Notes under the pieces: generated by a model
The model's input: only the letters and a program-made list of their open reading frames with translations
Told to the model about the DNA's origin: nothing
Database searches by the model: none
Assembly (NCBI GenBank): GCA_030844625.1
Contig: JAUUNJ010000188.1
Coordinates: forward strand, 1 to 5,636
Source: Roseburia sp.
Lineage (GTDB): Bacteria; Bacillota; Clostridia; Lachnospirales; Lachnospiraceae
Length of the DNA stretch: 5,636 nt
Reading direction: 5' to 3'
Shown: positions 1 to 4,916 of the stretch, piece after piece
Position numbering within the stretch: position 1 is the first letter of the stretch
How the letters are laid out: each line of letters opens with the position of its first letter
Program-made: the position numbers and the translations under genes

Positions 1-61
1 AGACCTACTAAAACAAGGCTTTATGCCGAAATCAGAAGCACCGACGGGTGCTTCTTTTTTT
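1..61 (+). ncRNA. 3' part of the type II-A tracrRNA (5' end outside window)
   Basis: This is the tail of the trans-activating RNA that pairs with crRNA repeats and loads them into Cas9. Bases 6-13 (TACTAAAA) are an exact complement of TTTTAGTA, bases 2-9 of the CRISPR repeat in this window, so they are the 3' end of the anti-repeat. Bases 17-27 form the nexus hairpin (GGC, loop TTTAT, GCC), and bases 34-55 form the terminal hairpin before a T-run. From memory, the core AAGGCTTTATGCCGAAATCA differs by about one base from the S. thermophilus CRISPR1 tracrRNA (AAGGCTTCATGCCGAAATCA). Only two stem-loops follow the anti-repeat, as in that family, not three as in S. pyogenes. The position just before cas1 is a usual tracrRNA site between cas9 and cas1. 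The promoter and most of the anti-repeat lie upstream of the window. Confidence 0.88.
34..61 (+). terminator. Rho-independent terminator of the tracrRNA
   Basis: AGAAGCACC (34-42) pairs with GGTGCTTCT (47-55) around a GACG loop, giving nine perfect pairs, followed by a T-run to base 61. It ends the tracrRNA only about six bases before the cas1 ribosome binding site. Transcripts started upstream must therefore read through it to express cas1, cas2 and csn2, unless a separate promoter lies here; none is evident. Confidence 0.9.
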
Positions 62-76
62 CTTATAGGGGGAAAT

Positions 77-991
77 ATGGCATTCAGGGTTGTATTGATT
101 GAGAATGAAGTAACGATAAAAGTAAAATTAAATAATCTTATTGTTACAAAAGAGGGAGAAGATATATGGATACCTTTAGATGATATTTCAATGATTGTTC
201 TGGACAATCTGTCATCTATGCTTTCGGCAAGGCTTTTGTGTCAGTTGTCTGAACAGGGGATAGGGTTAATGATATGCAATCAGAAACATTTACCAACAGG
301 CTATTACAGTTCATATGATAATCATAGCAGAGCCTCGAAAGTGATCGGTTATCAGATAGAAAAAAGCAAAGAATACTATGAGCAACTGTGGAAAGATATT
401 GTAACAGTGAAAATTCAAAATCAGTCTAAAGCGTATTTACGATTAACAAGTGATCAGGAAGGAACCCGGGCGATTAAAGAATTTTCATCAGAAATAATCA
501 ATGGGGATCAAAGCAACAGAGAGGCTCATGCTGCAAAAGTATATTTTAATCTTTTAATGGGAACTTCCTTTTCCAGAGAAAATGAGGATATTTTATTAAA
601 CAGCGGATTAGATTACGGGTATGCGGTACTGCGAGGATATATTGCAAGAGTGTGTGTTGGGTATGGATTAAACACACAAATTGGTATTCATCATAAAAAC
701 GAGTATAACCGGTTTAATCTTGTGGATGATTTAATGGAGCCTTTGAGACCGATGATAGATATTGTTGCATATGAAAGTATGAAAAATGAGGAGTATTTTA
801 CAGCAGAACATAGAAGACAGCTGGTAAATATTTTAAATATGAAAATATTGTACAGAAATAAAAAGATGTTTGTGTGTAATATGATAGAAAATTATGTGGA
901 ACAATTTGCATCTTTGATTATGGAAAGATGTGAGAATATTGTATTCCCGGATATCGATGGATTTATCGGAGAGGAACTGGATGGATTATAA
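77..991 (+). CDS. cas1: Type II-A CRISPR-associated endonuclease Cas1
   Basis: Cas1 is the integrase of spacer acquisition: a metal-dependent nuclease that joins new spacers to the leader-proximal repeat as a Cas1-Cas2 complex. The protein has 304 residues, the normal size for type II. Catalytic positions known from the family are present: Glu149 in SNREAH, His206 in IGIHHKNEYNRFNL and Glu221 in DDLMEPLRP. The N-terminal part (about 1-75) is the beta-strand dimerisation domain and the rest is the helical catalytic domain. I chose ATG 77 because it follows AGGGGG at 67-72 and gives MAFRVV, the expected Cas1 start. A longer in-frame start at 23 would run through the tracrRNA terminator. The 3' end overlaps cas2 by 11 bases, so the two are co-translated. 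It closely resembles S. pyogenes Cas1 as I remember it (for example GLDYGY and MEPxRP). Confidence 0.97.
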   Translation: MAFRVVLIENEVTIKVKLNNLIVTKEGEDIWIPLDDISMIVLDNLSSMLSARLLCQLSEQGIGLMICNQKHLPTGYYSSYDNHSRASKVIGYQIEKSKEYYEQLWKDIVTVKIQNQSKAYLRLTSDQEGTRAIKEFSSEIINGDQSNREAHAAKVYFNLLMGTSFSRENEDILLNSGLDYGYAVLRGYIARVCVGYGLNTQIGIHHKNEYNRFNLVDDLMEPLRPMIDIVAYESMKNEEYFTAEHRRQLVNILNMKILYRNKKMFVCNMIENYVEQFASLIMERCENIVFPDIDGFIGEELDGL

Positions 992-1304
992 GATTATGAG
1001 AATGTTGTGCATGTTTGATTTGCCGGTTGAAACTGATGAGGAAAGAAGATCATATCGTATCTTTCGAAAGAATTTGATTCAGGAGGGATTTGTTATGATG
1101 CAGTATTCGGTTTATGTGAGGGTGTGTCCGAGCAGAGAATATGCCAATCGGTTAGAAAAAAGGATAAAGAAATTTATACCCAGAGAAGGAAATGTAAGAT
1201 TGCTGTGTGTCACGGAAAAGCAATATTCAGATATGAAGTTGTTGGTTGGAAGTCAATCGGTAGCGGAGGTAGCAATTGGAACAGAAAGAATGATTATATT
1301 ATGA
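981..1304 (+). CDS. cas2: Type II-A CRISPR-associated protein Cas2
   Basis: Cas2 is the small dimeric scaffold that bridges two Cas1 dimers in the spacer integration complex. The protein has 107 residues. It begins MDYKIMRMLCMFDLP, whose first beta strand ends in Asp13, the conserved acidic residue of the family, and continues with EERRSYRIFRKNLIQEGF and MMQYSVYVR, both typical of type II Cas2. ATG 981 is chosen because GGAGAGG lies at 969-975 and the following residues match the family start. The in-frame ATG at 930 would add 17 residues inside cas1 without family support. The gene overlaps the end of cas1 by 11 bases, and its stop overlaps the csn2 start in the tetranucleotide ATGA, so the three genes form a tightly coupled adaptation operon. 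Nothing appears damaged. Confidence 0.96.
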   Translation: MDYKIMRMLCMFDLPVETDEERRSYRIFRKNLIQEGFVMMQYSVYVRVCPSREYANRLEKRIKKFIPREGNVRLLCVTEKQYSDMKLLVGSQSVAEVAIGTERMIIL

Positions 1305-2287
1305 AAATTGATGTAACGGAATACGAAAAGAAATATACGTTTGAACTGGCACCGATCACGCAATTGTGCGGACAAAACATTCCAAGGAAAATCTACATTC
1401 TGGAATCTATCAGAAGATATTTTAGTACCTATAAGTATTCGGAAGAACAGAATAAATGGAGAAATAATGTTAAAATTGATAACGAATTAGTAGGCAGAAA
1501 ATTTTTTACTGTATTATCAGTAAATGAAGCAGCAGAACTTTTAACGTGGATAAAATGGTCAAAGCAAAGTTTGATGGTGGAATATGTTAAGGGATTAATG
1601 CAAAAATTTGACTGGCAATTGCATTTGCGTACTATTGATGAAGAATTGGAAGAAATGTTTCAGCTGATAAATAAAGATCTTAGTCATCTGGGTGATGTTG
1701 AATTGACGTATGCCGTATCGGATGTCTGGGATATGGTTCAAAAATCGAATGTTGTAGGAAATGGACAAACATCATTAGAGGATAAAAATAATTTTGAATT
1801 ATTTACGATTTTTTTGAATCTGATTGGACATGTAATGGAAATAAATCCAAGAAAATTGCTGATCATAGTAGAAAATATTGACCATTTAATTTCGAAAAAA
1901 GAATATGAAGTTGTTTTAAAGCAAATGCAACAAATCTGTATCAAATATGATGTCTATTTTATTTTGTCGACAAGCCTGGATGGATATGTGGGTTGTGACG
2001 GAAAGCTATGTTCAGGAATAACGGTATTGGGAGAAGTAGATTTTCAAATGCCGGAGTTCAATGAAATAGAAACATATATAGAGAATAATTATCCATGCAA
2101 CAGGAGATTTTCGGAAGAACAATTGCAGGAAAATTTGAAGAAGATTATCCAACACATAGGGCAAAAGGAATATTTATATACAGTGGAAGATAACGTTATC
2201 TGTAAATTGATAAATCAGACGTTAATGTTGAACGATAGATGGGAAGATACAGAAAAAAAGCCAGAAATAGCTTTTTTGAAAGCATGA
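1301..2287 (+). CDS. csn2: Type II-A CRISPR-associated protein Csn2, long form
   Basis: Csn2 defines subtype II-A. In studied members it forms a tetrameric ring that slides onto double-stranded DNA ends and is needed for acquiring spacers, but not for interference. This one has 328 residues, so it belongs with the long Csn2 forms (about 350 in the S. thermophilus CRISPR1 version), not the roughly 220-residue S. pyogenes type. The N-terminal segment TQLCGQNIPRKIYILESI (20-37) sits where a P-loop would be but lacks a Walker A lysine/serine pair in normal form. KLLIIVENIDHL (185-196) resembles a degenerate Walker B strand. WRNNVKID (53-60) and VGRKFF (64-69) are features I associate with this subfamily. 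ATG 1301 overlaps the cas2 stop (ATGA), and no strong ribosome binding site precedes it, consistent with translational coupling. The gene's stop lies eight bases before the array promoter's -10 box. Confidence 0.9.
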   Translation: MKIDVTEYEKKYTFELAPITQLCGQNIPRKIYILESIRRYFSTYKYSEEQNKWRNNVKIDNELVGRKFFTVLSVNEAAELLTWIKWSKQSLMVEYVKGLMQKFDWQLHLRTIDEELEEMFQLINKDLSHLGDVELTYAVSDVWDMVQKSNVVGNGQTSLEDKNNFELFTIFLNLIGHVMEINPRKLLIIVENIDHLISKKEYEVVLKQMQQICIKYDVYFILSTSLDGYVGCDGKLCSGITVLGEVDFQMPEFNEIETYIENNYPCNRRFSEEQLQENLKKIIQHIGQKEYLYTVEDNVICKLINQTLMLNDRWEDTEKKPEIAFLKA

Positions 2288-2347
2288 AAAATGGTATAAT
2301 AAACTCAAGGGCAATGGCATACAAAAGTAGGGAATACTAAGTTTGAT
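2288..2347 (+). promoter_or_regulatory. CRISPR leader with array promoter
   Basis: These 60 bases separate csn2 from the first repeat and act as the leader. TGGTATAAT at 2292-2300 is an extended -10 element with a perfect TATAAT (2295-2300). No good -35 lies at the standard distance; TTGAAA at 2276-2281 is only 13 bases away. The predicted start near 2307 gives about 40 bases of leader RNA before repeat 1. The leader ends GTTTGAT, which resembles the ATTTGAG leader-anchoring end described for some streptococcal type II-A arrays. Leader position and strand agree with the decayed repeat at the far end. Orientation is also supported by the tracrRNA match. Confidence 0.72.
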
Positions 2348-3093
2348 ATTTTAGTACCTAAACAAATTACGTGACTGTAAAACACGGATTTATCGCACAG
2401 GATATCGAGGATAATTTTAGTACCTAAACAAATTACGTGACTGTAAAACTACAACAAACGAAAGAAACAATTGAATATGATTTTAGTACCTAAACAAATT
2501 ACGTGACTGTAAAACAGGCGAACCACCCGAACACCAAGCATTACTATTTTAGTACCTAAACAAATTACGTGACTGTAAAACCAAGCGCATTTGGCTATAA
2601 GGCGTCAGATAATTTTAGTACCTAAACAAATTACGTGACTGTAAAACTCCTGCGCCTGTTGGTCCGTAGATACACGGATTTTAGTACCTAAACAAATTAC
2701 GTGACTGTAAAACCAGAACCACATCCAAAAGATGTAATTGCTTATTTTAGTACCTAAACAAATTACGTGACTGTAAAACCAGTGGACGGAGTAAGAGACC
2801 GAGAATACAATTTTAGTACCTAAACAAATTACGTGACTGTAAAACTCCACAACCTCTCCTGTGATACATCGGATGATTTTAGTACCTAAACAAATTACGT
2901 GACTGTAAAACACTATGCAGAAATGTCAGATGAGGAACTTGATTTTAGTACCTAAACAAATTACGTGACCGTAAAACCAGATCTGCGGTACACAACACCG
3001 CAACCGTATTTTAGTACCTAAACAAATTACGTGACTGTAAAATACGTTGTGGAAGATTAATTTTAGTAACAAATAAATTGCGTGACTGTAAAC
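2348..3093 (+). CRISPR. Type II-A CRISPR array: 11 repeats, 10 full spacers, plus a decayed end
   Basis: The 36-base repeat begins ATTTTAGTACC and ends GTGACTGTAAAAC. Copies start at 2348, 2414, 2480, 2546, 2612, 2678, 2744, 2810, 2876, 2942 and 3008, a constant 66-base period, so all ten spacers are exactly 30 bases. Repeats 1-9 are identical. Repeat 10 has T to C at 2970, and repeat 11 ends in T instead of C at 3043. A 16-base remnant spacer (3044-3059) leads to a decayed repeat. All ten full spacers differ. Transcription on + is supported because bases 2-9 of the repeat pair with the tracrRNA anti-repeat and because decay is at the downstream end. The repeat's 3' end (GACTGTAAAAC) resembles that of S. 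thermophilus CRISPR1 (AACTGTACAAC). Spacer ends next to repeats are not constant, which supports these boundaries. Confidence 0.98.
3060..3093 (+). repeat. Degenerate terminal CRISPR repeat
   Basis: This 34-base copy begins ATTTTAGTA and ends GCGTGACTGTAAAC. Against the consensus it has three substitutions and two single-base deletions. The preceding spacer is only 16 bases, so an internal deletion has joined it to repeat 11. Such decay marks the leader-distal, oldest end of the array. Confidence 0.9.
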
Positions 3094-3121
3094 TTAAACT
3101 AAGATTAATTAAAGTGTAATT

Positions 3122-3150
3122 TTGATAAACAATATAATTAAAAGTATATA
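3122..3150 (+). promoter_or_regulatory. Candidate promoter for the AlbA_2 gene
   Basis: TTGATA at 3122-3127 and TATATA at 3145-3150 are separated by 17 bases, a standard SigA layout, with a predicted start near 3157 and the ribosome binding site at 3171-3176. An alternative perfect TATAAT lies at 3133-3138 without a partner -35. The region is very AT-rich, so chance matches are possible. An imperfect inverted repeat (3136-3158: AATT, bulged AA, AAGT, loop ATATA, ACTTAATT) overlaps the -10 box and could be an operator. Confidence 0.45.
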
Positions 3151-3183
3151 ACTTAATTATATGTGTTGAAGGCAGGTGTTGAT

Positions 3184-4593
3184 TTGAATCTTGGTATTGA
3201 AACGGAAACTTTGGAATTTAAAAAATCGACCGGTGAATTAAAAGAAGCAATGCATTCTATTTGTGCAATTTTGAACAAACATCAGCACGGGGAACTTTAT
3301 TTTGGAGTCAAACCCGATGGAACTGTTGTGGGACAGGTTGTGACAGAAGAGTCTTTGCGGGAAGTGAGTCAGAAAATAAAAAACTTCATTGAACCAAGAA
3401 TATATCCGGAAATCAGCAAGGTTGTTTTGGATGGTCGAGATTGTATTCATGTGAAATTCTCGGGAAATCAGATACCGTATTTTGCATATAATGTAGCAAG
3501 AATCAGAGTGGCTGATGAAGATTTGGTTATGTCCAGAGAAGAAATAACGAAATTTCTTCTTCAAAGTGGACAGGAAGGTAATCGCTGGGAAAACCTTGTG
3601 TCGAACAAAACGGTTTATGATGTCGACGAAGAATTGCTGAAAAAATATGTAAAACAGGCACATGATGTTGGACGAATTGCAATTTCTTATACGGATAAGA
3701 AAACAGTTTTGAATCAGTTGGAGTTAACCGAAGGAGATATGTTGTTAAATGCCGGGAAGGTACTTTTTGGGGATGATATACTTCAGGATGTACAGATGGC
3801 TATATTTGCAACAAATGAAAGATTAACTTTTAATGATATTCAACGATATCATGGATCGGTGCTAAAACTTGTTGATATAGCAGAAAATTACATTAAAAGT
3901 AATATTCATTGGAAAGTTGAATTTACTGGGGAATTACAACGAAAAGAGATACCGGAAATTCCAGTAGACGCGATTCGGGAGGCATTGTTAAATTCATTTT
4001 GTCATAAAGATTATTCTTCTGGAGAGAGCAATGAAGTTGCGATTTATAAAAATCGTATTGAGATATATAATCCGGGGACATTTCCAGAAGGTCTGGAGCC
4101 GCAGGATTATATTGATCATATAGAACGCCCGGTTCGGAGAAATCCTAAAATTGCAAGACTTCTTTATTATTCAAAAGAAATTGAAAGTTTTGGAACCGGA
4201 TTGAAGCGGATCGCGGATGCCTGTAAAAATGCCGGAGTTCGGTATGAATTTCAAAAAAAGAAAACGGGATTTGTTGTTTGTTTTTATCGATCAGAAAATG
4301 GAAATGAAAGTATAAAAGCTGATGCGAGTACGGATAAAGTACGGATAAGTACGGATAAAGTACGGATAAACAGGGAAAATTTAAATACCTATCAGAAGAA
4401 AATTTTTGATTTTATACAGAAAAATGGACAGATTACAAATAAACAGGTGCAGGAATTATTGGGAGTAAAAGATTCCAGAGCACTGAAAATTTTGAAAGAA
4501 TTAGTATCTATGGGAGTGATCTTAAAACAGGGAAAACTAAAAGGCAGTTATTATATTTTCCGGGAAAATATGAGAATAGACAAAAACCAATAA
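3184..4593 (+). CDS. AlbA_2 (Schlafen-type) / GHKL-like ATP-binding / winged-helix protein, COG2865 group
   Basis: This 469-residue protein is of a family usually annotated as ATP-binding protein or predicted transcriptional regulator; its biochemical role is mostly unknown. Numbered from TTG 3184, residues about 8-125 are the AlbA_2 domain (LEFKKST, ILNKHQHGELYFGVKPDGTVVGQ). Residues about 255-370 match the RecG-C-terminal-like HATPase_c_4 domain, with an N-box-like REALLNSFCHKDYS (265-278), a glycine motif IEIYNPGTFP (292-301) and ESFGTGLKRI (334-343). A linker with STDKVRI twice (382-395) precedes a winged helix (about 401-460). I chose TTG 3184 because GGCAGG at 3171-3176 is well spaced and the product starts MNLGIETE, as relatives do. 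GTG 3163 is in frame but has no ribosome binding site. It is cytoplasmic, with no signal or membrane segment. It sits between the array and spoIIID. Its composition is like the cas genes, so it may have arrived with them or be an independent accessory gene. Confidence 0.85.
   Translation: MNLGIETETLEFKKSTGELKEAMHSICAILNKHQHGELYFGVKPDGTVVGQVVTEESLREVSQKIKNFIEPRIYPEISKVVLDGRDCIHVKFSGNQIPYFAYNVARIRVADEDLVMSREEITKFLLQSGQEGNRWENLVSNKTVYDVDEELLKKYVKQAHDVGRIAISYTDKKTVLNQLELTEGDMLLNAGKVLFGDDILQDVQMAIFATNERLTFNDIQRYHGSVLKLVDIAENYIKSNIHWKVEFTGELQRKEIPEIPVDAIREALLNSFCHKDYSSGESNEVAIYKNRIEIYNPGTFPEGLEPQDYIDHIERPVRRNPKIARLLYYSKEIESFGTGLKRIADACKNAGVRYEFQKKKTGFVVCFYRSENGNESIKADASTDKVRISTDKVRINRENLNTYQKKIFDFIQKNGQITNKQVQELLGVKDSRALKILKELVSMGVILKQGKLKGSYYIFRENMRIDKNQ
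4328..4370 (+). repeat. In-gene tandem repeat, four copies of GTACGGATAA(A)
   Basis: Copies start at 4328, 4339, 4349 and 4360, with unit lengths of 11, 10, 11 and 11 bases. Pairs of units make a 21-base block, repeated twice, that encodes STDKVRI twice in the linker between the ATPase-like domain and the winged helix. Gain or loss of a whole 21-base block keeps the frame. Gain or loss of one 10- or 11-base unit would shift it and remove the winged helix. Confidence 0.9.
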
Positions 4594-4606
4594 GTAATAA
4601 GCAAAC

Positions 4607-4655
4607 ATATCCTTGCATAAACTGTACAAACACAGGAATGCAGGGGTATTTTTTT
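4607..4655 (+). terminator. Terminator-like hairpin that also buries the spoIIID ribosome binding site
   Basis: ATATCCTTGCAT (4607-4618) pairs with ATGCAGGGGTAT (4638-4649): twelve pairs including two G-U. Inside it CTGT (4622-4625) pairs with ACAG (4632-4635). Six Ts follow directly (4650-4655). This is the geometry of a rho-independent terminator for the AlbA_2 gene. The right arm contains AGGGG (4642-4646), the spoIIID ribosome binding site, and the T-run enters the TTG start codon. Read-through RNA would have that site paired. A transcript started at the hairpin loop would lack the left arm and be free. Confidence 0.7.
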
Positions 4656-4911
4656 GAAAGCTTATATTGAAGAAAGAGCCGTGGAAATCGCAAACTATAT
4701 CATTGAACATAAGGCAACTGTGCGGCAGGCTGCCAAACATTACGGGATTTCAAAATCGACCGTTCACAAGGATATCACAGACCGGCTGTGCCAGGTGAAT
4801 CCGGCACTTGCGGCAGAAACCCGCAAGATTATTGATGTGAATAAATCCGAACGTCATATCCGCGGAGGAATGGCAACAAAGGAAAAATATGCACATTTGC
4901 ATGCAGTATAG
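4654..4911 (+). CDS. spoIIID: Sporulation transcriptional regulator SpoIIID
   Basis: SpoIIID is a small DNA-binding protein that acts in the mother cell during sporulation, switching genes of the SigE regulon on or off before SigK takes over. The 85-residue product aligns along nearly its whole length with B. subtilis SpoIIID as I remember it: YIEERAVEIANYI at the start, the helix-turn-helix VRQAAKHYGISKSTVHKDITDRL (23-45) and the basic C-terminal RHIRGGMATKEKY (67-79). The B. subtilis protein is slightly longer at the C terminus. The start is TTG 4654, since AGGGG lies at 4642-4646 and family alignment leaves no room for another. The ribosome binding site is inside a terminator-like hairpin. 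A promoter for SigE may overlap that loop, but the match is weak. GC content is higher than in the upstream genes, fitting a core chromosomal gene. Confidence 0.96.
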   Translation: MKAYIEERAVEIANYIIEHKATVRQAAKHYGISKSTVHKDITDRLCQVNPALAAETRKIIDVNKSERHIRGGMATKEKYAHLHAV

Positions 4912-4916
4912 ATTTT

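Noticed and set aside
23..76. Upstream in-frame ATG extending Cas1 by 18 residues
   Set aside because: It runs through the tracrRNA terminator, lacks a ribosome binding site and adds residues absent from Cas1 relatives; ATG 77 has AGGGGG before it.
930..980. Earlier ATG for cas2
   Set aside because: It lies deep in cas1 with no family support. ATG 981 has a good ribosome binding site and gives the normal first beta strand.
1124..1300. Longer csn2 start inside cas2
   Set aside because: The added residues are an out-of-frame translation of cas2; ATG 1301 overlaps the cas2 stop in the usual ATGA coupling.
2605..2913. Open frame on the minus strand encoding repeated FYSHVICLGTKI units
   Set aside because: It is the CRISPR repeat read in translation. 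The 66-base period is a multiple of three, so the frame stays open by construction; it is not a repeat protein.
2348..3043. Minus-strand promoters within each repeat (TTTACA and TACTAAAAT)
   Set aside because: The spacing is about 19 bases and the -10 is poor. The tracrRNA pairing and leader promoter already explain + strand transcription.
3238..3663. Minus-strand open frame within the AlbA_2 gene
   Set aside because: It lies opposite a protein with clear domains, has no plausible ribosome binding site and shows no recognisable protein features; the same applies to the other minus-strand frames over csn2, spoIIID and thiE.
4605..4630. SigE-type promoter for spoIIID (ACATATCC and TGTACAAA)
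   Set aside because: The -10 resembles CATACAAT at about five of eight positions, but the spacing to the -35-like bases is two or three bases short and the same bases explain the hairpin. Kept only as a possibility.
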